NCBI RefSeq assembly: GCF_001584185.1
Contig: NZ_CP013234.1
Span: 3,410,001 to 3,474,000 of the forward strand
DNA from: Collimonas pratensis
GTDB lineage: Bacteria; Pseudomonadota; Gammaproteobacteria; Burkholderiales; Burkholderiaceae_D
Reading direction: 5' to 3'
Length of the DNA: 64,000 nucleotides
In this document: positions 36,882 to 45,558 of the stretch, piece after piece
Numbering within the stretch: position 1 is the first letter of the stretch
Layout: every line of letters starts with the position of its first letter
Notes under the pieces: generated by a model
Databases searched by the model: none
What the model saw: only the letters and a program-made list of their open reading frames with translations
Told to the model about the DNA's origin: nothing
Position numbers and translations under genes: made by a program

Positions 36882-38554
36882 TGAAAAAGCTCGTCTGCTA
36901 TGCCGGCTTTTTAGCCCTTCTCGGCGCCATGCCGACAGTACACGCCGCCGATTTCATCCTGGTCAACCAGGATGCGCCGGGAGCCGGCCTGAACGACCTG
37001 ACGGCGGCAGCGCCGGTGGGCGGCAATCCCGGCAAGACTCTGGGAGAACAGCGGCGCCTGGTCTATCAGTTTGCACTCGAAATGTATGGCAGCTTGCTCA
37101 ACAGTGCAGTACCGGTGCGGGTGCGGGCGTCCTTTGCTTCGCTCGGCAAGAACGCGGCCGGCAACAACATACTGGGGCAGGCGGGCCCGACCAGCAGCTA
37201 CATGAATTTCTTCAATCGGCCGCTACCCGATACGGTGTATAACGTCGCGCTTGCAAATGCCCTGAGCGGCGCGAAGATCAACGTCGGGGAAGATGATATC
37301 AATTCGCAATTCACCACCGATATCGATGTTGGCGGCCAGGGCTGGTATTACGGGCTGGATGGCAGGACGCCAAAGGGACAAACCAATTTCCTCGATGTGG
37401 TCACCCACGAGATCGGCCACGGACTGGGTTTTACCGGCGACAACGCGGCAAGCCGCGCGGTCGGCAGCCCCAGCCGCATCTATAACCGCTACATACGCAC
37501 TGCCGACGGACTCGACTGGAGCGCAATGAATCTGGCGCAACGCAACGCTGCCCAGATCAGCGACAAGCTGGTGTGGAGCGGTCCGCAAGTCACTGCGGAA
37601 GTGCCGCTCAAACTGCAGCCAGAGCTTGCTCTGCACATTTCGGCACCGGCGGCCGCGGTCGGCGACAATCCGTTCGCCACTGCCGATTTCGGTTCGGCGG
37701 CAAGCAGTACGGCGTTTACCGGCAATCTGGTGCAAGCCACCTATGCAGATGCCGGCAATGTCATCCATACCGACGGCTGCCTGCCGATCACCAACGGTGC
37801 GGCACTTGCCGGCCGCATAGCCTTGATCGACCGCGGCGTCTGCAATTTCTCGCAGAAGACGCTGTATGCCCAACAGGCCGGTGCGGTGGCGGTGATCATC
37901 GCCAGCAATAAACCGGACGCACTGGCGCCCATGGCTGCCGGCGATGCCAACGTGGCGGCACAGATCACCATCCCGACCGTACTTGTAACGCAAGCACTAG
38001 GAAATCAGCTCAAAGCGAATCTGCAAGGACTGGTCGCCGGCGGTATCGGTCCCTATGCCGACCATCGCTTGGCTGCCGTACTGACGGACGGCGTCGATGC
38101 GGCAGGCCATGCCATGCGGCATGTCAAGCTGTACGCGCCGCCCGGATTCCTGCCGGGATCGAGCGTTTCCCATTTCGACCAGCTTACCGTGCCGACGGCG
38201 CTGATGGCGCCAAGCGCCAGCGCGACCGTCATTGCCCAGGCCGACCTTGACCTGACGCCGGCGCTGTTCATGGATATCGGCTGGACTGTCAACCGCGGCA
38301 ACCTGAACCTGCTCGATTGCGCCACCAGCGTGCCGGTCTCTTCTCCCGGCGGCCTGATCCCGGGCGCCAACGCCATGACCAATCTCAAACTGTGCGCCAA
38401 GACTTCCGCCACCGTCGGCGATTACCGCGACTGCACCGGCCGCTACATCCAGTCGCGCCTGGAAGCCAAGCTGTTCAAGCCGGCGCAGGCACAGAGCCTG
38501 AAGATGTGCCTGGTCGGCAGCAAAGCTGATGCGCAATATGCGGCCTGGCACTGA
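36881..38554 (+). CDS. Secreted metzincin-like metalloprotease with inserted PA domain
   Basis: Encodes 557 residues with a signal peptide (MKKLVCYAGFLALLGAMPTVHA). The zinc motif HEIGHGLGF lies around residues 175-183; it is followed by TGD rather than the third His at the usual metzincin position. A PA (protease-associated) domain occupies roughly 275-400 (GRIALIDRGVCNFSQKTLYA, AVAVIIASN), and a Met-turn-like LFMDIGW follows at about 463. The C-terminus has four Cys and a repeat-like SRLEAKLFKPAQAQ. It sits between a small secreted protein and a trimeric autotransporter. Confidence 0.8.
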   Translation: MKKLVCYAGFLALLGAMPTVHAADFILVNQDAPGAGLNDLTAAAPVGGNPGKTLGEQRRLVYQFALEMYGSLLNSAVPVRVRASFASLGKNAAGNNILGQAGPTSSYMNFFNRPLPDTVYNVALANALSGAKINVGEDDINSQFTTDIDVGGQGWYYGLDGRTPKGQTNFLDVVTHEIGHGLGFTGDNAASRAVGSPSRIYNRYIRTADGLDWSAMNLAQRNAAQISDKLVWSGPQVTAEVPLKLQPELALHISAPAAAVGDNPFATADFGSAASSTAFTGNLVQATYADAGNVIHTDGCLPITNGAALAGRIALIDRGVCNFSQKTLYAQQAGAVAVIIASNKPDALAPMAAGDANVAAQITIPTVLVTQALGNQLKANLQGLVAGGIGPYADHRLAAVLTDGVDAAGHAMRHVKLYAPPGFLPGSSVSHFDQLTVPTALMAPSASATVIAQADLDLTPALFMDIGWTVNRGNLNLLDCATSVPVSSPGGLIPGANAMTNLKLCAKTSATVGDYRDCTGRYIQSRLEAKLFKPAQAQSLKMCLVGSKADAQYAAWH

Positions 38555-38591
38555 GCCGTTCCAATCCTTTACCTTAGTCTAGGGAATCCTG

Positions 38592-40373
38592 ATGAAGAAT
38601 AAGCAAACCAGAGTTGGCGTACCGGCCGTTTCGCTGTTGCAAATGAGCCTGTGCGTCGCGGTGTTGAGCTGGCTGCCGCTGGAAGCTAGCGCGCAGCTTG
38701 TGCCATCCTACTTTGACGCCAACGGCTTGAAGGACGGCAGCGACAACGCCCAGGCCAGCGGCGCCGACGCCGTGGCTGCCGGCAACGCCAGCGTGGCTTC
38801 AGGCGCGCAAGCCACGGCCTTGGGCAGCGGCGCCTTGGCCAGCGACCAGAATACAACGGCCGTAGGCGCCTATGCCGCTGCGGCCAAGGCCAATGCTTCG
38901 GCGCTCGGCGCCAACAGCTTTGCCGGCGAGGCCGGCAGCACTGCTGTAGGAGCAAACGCCAGTGCGCTCGGCGTCAACGCCACGGTGGTAGGCGAATCGG
39001 CCCTGGTCAATGGCAAGAACAGCACCGCGCTGGGACGGCTGAGCCGCGCCAGCACCGACAACAGCGTCGCGCTGGGCGCCAACTCGGTGGCCGAGCGTGC
39101 CAACACGGTATCGGTCGGCAGCGTGCAAAGCGTGACCGACAGCGACGGCAATGTGACCGCGCCGTTCCAGCGCCAGATCATCAATGTCGCGGCCGGCACA
39201 CAGGACAACGACGTCACCAACCTTGCCCAGTACCGCAACCTGGCGGCCGCGCTGGGCGGCAATGCCTCCGTCAACGCTGCCGGCGCACTGGTGGCGCCCT
39301 CCTACGTGATCCAGGGCGCCAGTTCTGCCAAGGTGGGGGATGCTTTCTCTGCGGTAGACATCTGGCTGACCGGCATGCGTTCGTCGCTCAGCAGCCTGGA
39401 TACGCGTGTGGTCGGTATCGATAGCCGCGCCACCAAACTGGAACAGACCGTCGGCGCCACCACGACTACGACCACCAATAGCGCCAATACATTGAGCGCC
39501 GACCTCAGCGCCACTACCAAAACGGCCAACAACTCGGCTCAGTATGGGAGCGGCGGCACGGCGCTGGTGCTGAACGCTAACAACGGCGCCGGCACCGTCA
39601 TCAACAATGTGGCAGCCGGCGTTGCCGCCAGCGACGCCGCCAACGTCGGTCAGCTGAGCGACATGCAAAAAGCCCTGGTATCGCTATTCAACAGCGGCGC
39701 CTGCAAGATCGGCGCCAGCGGCAGCGTCGCTTGCGGCAATGGTGTCTCGGCCAAGGGCGCCAACGCCATCGCCCAGGGCACCAATGCCAGCGCCAATGGC
39801 GACAACACCGTGGCGCTGGGCGCCGGCGCTACCGCCAGCTTCAACGGCTCGGTAGCGATCGGCGCGGGCGCGCAGGCGATTGCCGATCCGGCGACGGCGA
39901 TCGGCAACAATGCGATTGCCAGCGGCAATAACTCAGTGGCAGTCGGCGCCAATGCCGTGGCCTCAGCTTCCAACTCGGTGGCGCTGGGACAAGGCTCGCT
40001 GGCGACACGCGCGAATACCGTATCGGTCGGCTACATCGGCGGCGAGCGGCAGATCGCCAATGTGGCTCCAGGCACGCTCGGCACCGATGCCGTCAACCTC
40101 AACCAGATGCAAGCATCGGCGCAGGATACGCTGAACCAGAGCAAGAGCTACGCTGCCCGCGCCACCGCCCAGGCCATGGCGATCCCGCGCGTGTATATCG
40201 CGCGTGGAGACAACAGCGGCATCGCAATAGGCACCGCCAGCTATGGCGGCTACGGTGCGCTCGGCATCGCTTTCGCCTCCAGCGTTTCCCAGCATACCCA
40301 GCTGGCAGTCGGCGCCAGTGCCGCCAACGGCGGGCAGCTGGCGATCCAGGGCAGCGGCAGCTTCTCCTGGTAG
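38592..40373 (+). CDS. Trimeric autotransporter adhesin, YadA/Hia type
   Basis: Encodes 593 residues with an extended signal sequence ending ASAQ. The passenger has the 14-residue left-handed head repeats (for example ALGANSFAGEAGSTAVGANA), broken by neck and coiled-coil segments (VTNLAQYRNLAAAL; SATTKTANNSAQ). A second head block follows at about 378-470. The C-terminal 70 residues form the YadA anchor (SKSYAARATAQAMAIPRVYIARG ... SGSFSW with an aromatic last residue). Three copies form the outer-membrane pore and display the adhesin. It lies 37 bp after the protease gene and probably belongs to its operon. Confidence 0.93.
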   Translation: MKNKQTRVGVPAVSLLQMSLCVAVLSWLPLEASAQLVPSYFDANGLKDGSDNAQASGADAVAAGNASVASGAQATALGSGALASDQNTTAVGAYAAAAKANASALGANSFAGEAGSTAVGANASALGVNATVVGESALVNGKNSTALGRLSRASTDNSVALGANSVAERANTVSVGSVQSVTDSDGNVTAPFQRQIINVAAGTQDNDVTNLAQYRNLAAALGGNASVNAAGALVAPSYVIQGASSAKVGDAFSAVDIWLTGMRSSLSSLDTRVVGIDSRATKLEQTVGATTTTTTNSANTLSADLSATTKTANNSAQYGSGGTALVLNANNGAGTVINNVAAGVAASDAANVGQLSDMQKALVSLFNSGACKIGASGSVACGNGVSAKGANAIAQGTNASANGDNTVALGAGATASFNGSVAIGAGAQAIADPATAIGNNAIASGNNSVAVGANAVASASNSVALGQGSLATRANTVSVGYIGGERQIANVAPGTLGTDAVNLNQMQASAQDTLNQSKSYAARATAQAMAIPRVYIARGDNSGIAIGTASYGGYGALGIAFASSVSQHTQLAVGASAANGGQLAIQGSGSFSW

Positions 40374-40387
40374 CAGCAAGAAAAAAC

Positions 40388-40418
40388 GGAAGCCCATCAC
40401 ACTGGCTTCCATTCTTTT
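40388..40418 (+). terminator. Terminator after the autotransporter gene
   Basis: A 7-bp stem (ggaagcc 40388-40394 with ggcttcc 40404-40410) is followed by attctttt. It also lies between convergent genes. Confidence 0.75.
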
Positions 40419-40444
40419 ACTACCCGCCCCGGTTCCGCTATATA

Positions 40445-42562
40445 TCAGAAGGCGATGCGGCCCTGCACGTACACCATGCGCGGCGCACCCACCAGCTTGC
40501 CGATATTGGAATCGGTGGTGCGGGTAAAATAACGCTTGTCGGTCAGGTTGTTGAGGCCGGCCAGAAGTTCCGTCCCCTTCAGGCCAGGCACCTTCCAGTT
40601 GACTTGCGCGTTCCAGGTGCGGAAGCCGGGAATCTCGCCGTTGCCGCCGTTCGCGCTTTCGGCGATGGTGTTGGCGTTGTCGGCAAACTGCCGGCTTTGA
40701 TGCGTGGTCGACAGATCGAAACCCCAGGCGCCGACGGCGTAGCGGGCGCCGATGGTGTCGGTGTTGCGCGAGTAGAACGGCACGTCGAGGCCGGCGGTCG
40801 GGCCGGATTTCTGCAAGGCACGGGTGTAGGTGTAGTTGGCGTAGACGCTCAGGCCAGCCAGGGCTCCCGCCTTGTCGAAAGCATAGTCGAGCGCGGTCTC
40901 GATGCCGTCGTGGCGGGTAGCGCCGATATTCTGGAACACCGCCGGTGAACTGCCAGCCACTTGCTGGATCTGGTTATCGAAACGGATATCGAAGGCGGTG
41001 ATCTCCGCCGACAATTGTGCACTCTTCCAGCGCGCACCGATTTCAGCAGTCTTCGCCACTTCCGGCACCAGCGGATTGCCGCCGATGGCTGCAGTCAGCT
41101 GGGTGTTCTGGACCGGGCCGAACGAGCTGCTGTAATTGCTGAACAGCGTCAGGTTCTGGTTCAGCAGATAGGCCACGCTGAGCGACGGCAAGGCTTTGTT
41201 GTTATCGATCGGGAATACCGGGCCATTGAGGACGTCGGTGCGGGTTGAACGAATATGCTCGTAGCGGATGCCGGGCGTGATGCGCCAGTCGCCCAGCGCA
41301 ATCTTGTCGTCGATATAGACCGCATGAGCGCCGGTAAAATTATCGTAAGAACTGGACAGCGGCGCCGCGATCCCGGTCGCCACCAAGGTGTTGTAGACCT
41401 GATCGTTGCCGGTTTCCCGGATATAACGGTAGCCGACCGTGACATCGTTGGTGCTGCCGCCGAAGTTGAAGCGTTGCGTATAGCGCGGCTCTATGCCGAG
41501 CGTCTGGTAGGTACGCGGCTGATGGCCGAGGACTTTGCCGCTGATCAGCGTACTTTGGCGGAAACTCTCGCTGTAGTAGGTGCGGATCTCGAATTCCTGG
41601 GTATCGGAAATCGTATTCAGGTAGCCGATGTCGGCGCCCTTGCGCGTGCCGCTCCAGAAATCGGTGGGCCGGGTGTTCTGGAAAGGATTGGCGGCATACT
41701 GCGCCGCAGTCAGGCCGCCCGGCGTCTGCGAGCGCACATCGTAGTACGACAGCTTGCCGTAGATCTCCGAACTCGGGCTCAGCTGGTAGCGGTATTTCAA
41801 GGCGAAATCGTTGACCGTCTCGCCGCTGTTGGCGCGCCAGCCGGAACCGTCGGCGCCGGAATACAGCACTGCCAGGCCAAGGCCGTTATCGAGCTGGCTG
41901 CCGACAAAGGCGCTGTACTGGCGCTCGGCGCCGCCCGCCTCGGTGTAGTTGTTGGTGCGCACGGTAGCGTCGCCGTTGAAACCGGGTTCGGTCGGAATCG
42001 CACGGGTCTTGAAATTGATAATGCCACCGACGTTCTGCGGCCCGAAACGGACCGAGCCTGCGCCGCGCACGACGTCAATCGATTCGATGTTGTTCAGGCT
42101 GACCGGGGCAAACGACAGTTGCGGCTGGCCGTAGGGCGCCACCGCCATCGGGATGCCGTCGAGCAGCACGGTAGAGCGCGGCGAATAACGTCCAGCCAGG
42201 CCGCGTACGCCAATATTCAGCGCGATTGCACTGCCGGCGGAGCCGGAGTTGTCGCTGACCTGGACGCCGGGAATGCGGCGCATGACGTCGCCGATGCTGG
42301 CGGCGCCGGAATCCTCGATATCCTCTTTCTTGACGACGGTACGCGCGCCGGGATAGCGTTTGACGCTGTTTTGCAGGCCGGTGCCGAGCCAGTCGCCGCT
42401 GACCTGGATCGATTCCAGCGTATGCTCTTCAGCGGCAGCGGTCGGCACGTCGGCCTGTTGCGCATGCAGCGTCGCCGGCAAGGCCAGCACCGCCAGCGCC
42501 AAGGTAACGGCAGCCGAGCAGCGCGTGGGATTCAGAGTCTGGGGAAGTTCGAGGGCTGCCAT
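40445..42562 (-). CDS. FecA-like TonB-dependent outer-membrane receptor
   Basis: Encodes 705 residues from the ATG at 42562, preceded by aggag with a 10-nt spacing; the frame runs to 42622 with no ribosome site. The plug domain contains RSTVLLDGIPMAVAPYGQPQ and SIDVVRGAGSVRFGPQNVGG, close to the ferric-dicitrate receptor FecA. The barrel ends in an aromatic residue (VQGRIAF). Unlike FecA itself, there is no N-terminal signalling domain and no fecIR, so it is a plain transporter, here under a Fur box. Substrate is probably a ferric chelate. Confidence 0.88.
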   Translation of the reverse strand: MAALELPQTLNPTRCSAAVTLALAVLALPATLHAQQADVPTAAAEEHTLESIQVSGDWLGTGLQNSVKRYPGARTVVKKEDIEDSGAASIGDVMRRIPGVQVSDNSGSAGSAIALNIGVRGLAGRYSPRSTVLLDGIPMAVAPYGQPQLSFAPVSLNNIESIDVVRGAGSVRFGPQNVGGIINFKTRAIPTEPGFNGDATVRTNNYTEAGGAERQYSAFVGSQLDNGLGLAVLYSGADGSGWRANSGETVNDFALKYRYQLSPSSEIYGKLSYYDVRSQTPGGLTAAQYAANPFQNTRPTDFWSGTRKGADIGYLNTISDTQEFEIRTYYSESFRQSTLISGKVLGHQPRTYQTLGIEPRYTQRFNFGGSTNDVTVGYRYIRETGNDQVYNTLVATGIAAPLSSSYDNFTGAHAVYIDDKIALGDWRITPGIRYEHIRSTRTDVLNGPVFPIDNNKALPSLSVAYLLNQNLTLFSNYSSSFGPVQNTQLTAAIGGNPLVPEVAKTAEIGARWKSAQLSAEITAFDIRFDNQIQQVAGSSPAVFQNIGATRHDGIETALDYAFDKAGALAGLSVYANYTYTRALQKSGPTAGLDVPFYSRNTDTIGARYAVGAWGFDLSTTHQSRQFADNANTIAESANGGNGEIPGFRTWNAQVNWKVPGLKGTELLAGLNNLTDKRYFTRTTDSNIGKLVGAPRMVYVQGRIAF

Positions 42563-42680
42563 GCGGTTTATTCTCCTGGTACGCGTCATGTCCGCACTGG
42601 CTGTTCTATTGCTACGCGACATGGTCGGGAACGGGAGATACTGGCTAGCGGTGAGTTAGGGCCTAAGCAAAGATCGAAAC

Positions 42681-42699
42681 AATAATGATTCTCATTATA
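42681..42699 (-). promoter_or_regulatory. Fur box upstream of the FecA-like receptor
   Basis: AATAATGATTCTCATTATA matches 15 of 19 positions of the Fur consensus GATAATGATAATCATTATC. It lies about 120 bp before the receptor start, and would repress the gene when iron is plentiful. Confidence 0.82.
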
Positions 42700-42883
42700 T
42701 GTGTCAATGCAAACCCTGAGAATGTTGTTTTTCAATCTCGTCGCTGCACTTCGTTACCCGGCGGCATCGGCTGTAGAGCTGCATTGCAAATAGCTGGCGC
42801 AACCCCTATGATCTGAGCGTACCGGCAAGCTATGCATCCACCATCTGTGCGACCTACGGAACTCATCCAGGGGGAAACGGAAA

Positions 42884-43309
42884 ATGAAAACCATACTAGC
42901 GCTAACCGCCGCCATGCTGCTGGCAAGCGCAGCCCCCTCTTTTGCTGCCGACCCGCAAGCCGAAATTTTCAAGCAGGCTGAAACCGCCGCCAAGGCATGG
43001 ATCGCGCTGACCGACGCCGGCAAATACGGCGAGAGCTGGGAACGCGCCGGCACCTATTTCAAGACCGGCATTTCCAAGAACACCTGGGAGACCGGCGTGC
43101 GTTCCTTGCGGGCGCCGCTTGGCAGCGTCAAGACGCGCGAGCTCAAAAGCACGGAGTATGCGACCACCCTGCCCGGCGCGCCGGACGGCGAATACGTCGT
43201 GATCCAGTACGAGACCCAGTTCGAAAACAAGAAGTCGGCGCAGGAGACGATTACGCCCATGCGTGAAAAAGACGGCAGCTGGAAAGTCTCAGGCTATTTC
43301 ATCCGCTGA
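42884..43309 (+). CDS. Secreted DUF4019-family protein
   Basis: Encodes 141 residues with a signal peptide (ILALTAAMLLASAAPSFA). The core (AAKAWIALTDAGKYGESWERAGTYFK ... PDGEYVVIQYETQFENKKSAQET) matches the DUF4019 pattern, a cystatin/NTF2-like periplasmic fold. Function is unknown. It stands alone after the receptor region. Confidence 0.8.
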   Translation: MKTILALTAAMLLASAAPSFAADPQAEIFKQAETAAKAWIALTDAGKYGESWERAGTYFKTGISKNTWETGVRSLRAPLGSVKTRELKSTEYATTLPGAPDGEYVVIQYETQFENKKSAQETITPMREKDGSWKVSGYFIR

Positions 43310-43866
43310 CGGCGAGAACAAACCGGGGCCAGGAACAAAGTGGGAAAGGGAGTATAAAAGCGGGGGAGTATAAAAGCGAGGAGTACAAAGAGGGTGCACA
43401 AAAGCAGGATGCGGCGCGTAATGCAGGTGCAGAACGGCAGGTGCAGAACGGCAGGTACAGAAAGGTGCAGGGAGACGTGGGACGGGGTTCGATCTAACCC
43501 CCGGATCCGAAAGCCACCTTGTGAGGGCCTCGAAATCTCTACATGCAGGGCGCCTTGTGGGCAAATCTGGACATAACCAGAAATCTTCAGTTCAGGCGAC
43601 GGCGCCGATCAGCCTGAGTCAGCATTGAACCGTGGTTCAATCAAAAATCCATGTGACAAACGTTGATTGCTGTGGTGCACAACAACATTTTCAGTGCACA
43701 CAGTGTCACAAGAATGGAATATCATGTCCACTCACAAATTCGTATGTGCCATAGCCGTTTGTTATAGCAGTCTCCAACGCTATCTCGGATGGTTTTTGTT
43801 GCAGCGCTTATACCTTAGCAGCGCCATGCACGCACGAGACCGCACTCTTGCCCTGACATAACAATC
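43310..43866. other. Intergenic region with two short tandem repeats
   Basis: About 560 bp with no supported gene. It holds the two short tandem arrays described separately and then the LysR promoter region, in which gtgcac and gtgaca words recur. Base use in the first 150 bp is purine-rich on the plus strand and unlike coding sequence. Confidence 0.5.
43349..43464 (+). repeat. Two neighbouring short tandem repeat arrays
   Basis: GGAGTATAAAAGCG occurs at 43349-43362 and 43365-43378 with a third degenerate copy to 43390. After a gap, GCAGGTGCAGAACG occurs at 43423-43436 and 43437-43450, with a third near-copy at 43451-43464. Both are purine-rich and similar in unit length (14-16 bp). Confidence 0.7.
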
Positions 43867-44769
43867 ATGATTCGTTTCCGCCAAATCGAAGCCTTTCGTT
43901 CGCTGATGATCTCCGGCACCAGCGTCTCGGCCGCCCGCCGCATGCACGTGACGCAGCCGGCAATCAGCCGGTTGATTGCCGATCTTGAGGCCGATCTCGG
44001 CTTCCGCCTGTTCAACCGCGCCAAGGGCCGGCTGGAGCCGACCAATGCCGGGGTACGCTTCTACAAGGCGGTGGAGGAAAATTTCCTGGGCCTGGAGCGC
44101 CTGATGCAGGTAGCCGGCAACATCCGCCATGAAGCGCCGGAAGGCTTGACCATCGCCTGCCTGCCGGTGCTGTCCACCACCCTGCTGCCGGAAGTGCTGC
44201 AACGCTTCTTCAAGCAGCATCCGGATGTCTCGGTCAAGATCGACAGCTGCACCGTGCCTGAAATCCTGGTCAGCCTGCAGGATCTCAAGGTCGACATGGC
44301 GCTCAGCCTGGCGTTTCCGCCATTCGCCGGCATCGAAGTCGAACCGATCATGGAAGCCACCGTGCTGTGCGCGATGCTGGCGACCCATCCGCTGGCGCAA
44401 AAGGAGATCGTCCTGCCGGAAGACCTGGACGGCGAAAACGTCATCGGCTGGATGCCCAACAGCGCCCAATCCTACGACCGCGAACTGTCGACCCTGAAGG
44501 CAGCGGCGATCCGCCCCAACTACACGATCCAGACCCACACCTCGCACACCCGCTATGCCATGGTCGCCAACGGCTTCGGCGTGGCCATCGTGGAACCGTT
44601 CGCAGCCAAGATCTGGCGTCCGCACGGCGTCGTCACGCGGCCCTTCAAGGCCGACATCACCTACAAGTATGTACTGGCCTACCCTAGCGGCGGCATCCGC
44701 TCCGAGCTCGCCCACGATTTGCGCGAAGCCGCGCTGCACGTGGCAAAGAACTATTCCTTCGGCCTGTAA
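43867..44769 (+). CDS. LysR-family transcription regulator
   Basis: Encodes 300 residues. The N-terminal winged helix (RQIEAFRSLMISGTSVSAARRMHVTQPAISRLIADLE) is of the branch that includes octopine/nopaline-catabolism regulators OccR and NocR. The effector domain spans about 90-290. Target genes are not apparent, since the neighbours are a cupin gene downstream and repeats upstream. The last 15 nt including the stop (TCCTTCGGCCTGTAA) recur 114 bp further on, beyond a hairpin element. Confidence 0.85.
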   Translation: MIRFRQIEAFRSLMISGTSVSAARRMHVTQPAISRLIADLEADLGFRLFNRAKGRLEPTNAGVRFYKAVEENFLGLERLMQVAGNIRHEAPEGLTIACLPVLSTTLLPEVLQRFFKQHPDVSVKIDSCTVPEILVSLQDLKVDMALSLAFPPFAGIEVEPIMEATVLCAMLATHPLAQKEIVLPEDLDGENVIGWMPNSAQSYDRELSTLKAAAIRPNYTIQTHTSHTRYAMVANGFGVAIVEPFAAKIWRPHGVVTRPFKADITYKYVLAYPSGGIRSELAHDLREAALHVAKNYSFGL

Positions 44770-44804
44770 TGAAAAGCTACATCCCATGCCGTTGCATTGA
44801 CATC

Positions 44805-44875
44805 GTAGGGTGGGCAGGTTCTTTTGCCCACGCGGTAGCAAGTTCCGTCCGCGTGGGCACGGGTGCCCACCCTAC
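44805..44875. repeat. GTAGGGTGGGCA hairpin element, copy 1
   Basis: GTAGGGTGGGCA (44805-44816) and TGCCCACCCTAC (44864-44875) are perfect inverted ends, with further tgcccacgcg/gcgtgggca pairing inside. It is flanked by direct copies of TCCTTCGGCCTGTAA (44755-44769 and 44884-44898). A second element of this family is at 58842. Confidence 0.75.
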
Positions 44876-44911
44876 TCGACTACTCCTTCGGCCTGTAAAA
44901 AAGGAAAACGC

Positions 44912-45526
44912 ATGTACACGCCCGCAAGACTGATCCAGCATTTGAGTGCTTATCTTGAAGAGCTGGAGCAGCTCATTGCGGCCGGCGCCGGCGGTTTGCC
45001 GGCCGAGGCGCTCAACATCAAGCATTACCTGGAAACACTGCACGCCCTGCCCGCGCAGCAGCGCCTGACTGCCGCACATATCCGGCACGGCCTGGCGCTG
45101 GAAACCCATCCGGAAGGCGGTTTCTACCGCGAATTCATTCGCAACCAGGCGTACACCGTGATTTTCTATCTGCTGCCGGAACAGGCGATTTCCAGCTGGC
45201 ACAGCCTGCAGGACACCGAAGAGAGATTCAAGCTGATTTCGGGCGACTCGCTGGTCATCCCCAAGATTACTGCCGACGGCATCTGGAAATCGGCGGAAGC
45301 GGTGACTGACGACAACGACGTCGTCATCGAAAAAAATGCCGCCGGATTCGGCGACTGGTTCGGCGCCTATCCAAGCGGAGAATATGGCCTGGTCACCTGC
45401 GAATGCAGAGGGCCGTTCGAGTTCGCCAAGTTCAAGATCGCTGGCCAGGAAGACGTCGGCGCGTTCCGGCGCCACAACCTGGAACATGCGCAGCTCATCG
45501 ACCGGCTCACCCCCAAGAACTGCTAA
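44912..45526 (+). CDS. Cupin protein of the DUF985 family
   Basis: Encodes 204 residues from the ATG at 44912 (aaaaggaaaacgc upstream). After an N-terminal helical part, the cupin core begins LALETHPEGGFYREF and continues FYLLPEQAISSWHSL, then RFKLISGDSLVIPKI and VTCECRGPFEF. The double-stranded barrel fits DUF985 proteins, some annotated as epimerase-like; no enzyme activity is assigned. The start lies just past the hairpin element and the duplicated LysR tail. Confidence 0.8.
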   Translation: MYTPARLIQHLSAYLEELEQLIAAGAGGLPAEALNIKHYLETLHALPAQQRLTAAHIRHGLALETHPEGGFYREFIRNQAYTVIFYLLPEQAISSWHSLQDTEERFKLISGDSLVIPKITADGIWKSAEAVTDDNDVVIEKNAAGFGDWFGAYPSGEYGLVTCECRGPFEFAKFKIAGQEDVGAFRRHNLEHAQLIDRLTPKNC

Positions 45527-45558
45527 AGAACACCGCCCTGCCGATCGGCGCAATCCGA

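Noticed and set aside
40445..42562. FecA with FecI/FecR signalling
   Set aside because: The plug matches FecA but the N-terminal signalling domain and the fecIR genes are absent.
41255..42685. A 476-residue plus-strand frame opposite the TonB receptor gene
   Set aside because: It is the antisense shadow of a GC-rich gene with a clear product and a Fur box; composition is atypical and no domain is recognisable.
43667..43861. 64-residue frame before the LysR gene
   Set aside because: No ribosome site, and it occupies the region expected to hold the LysR promoter.
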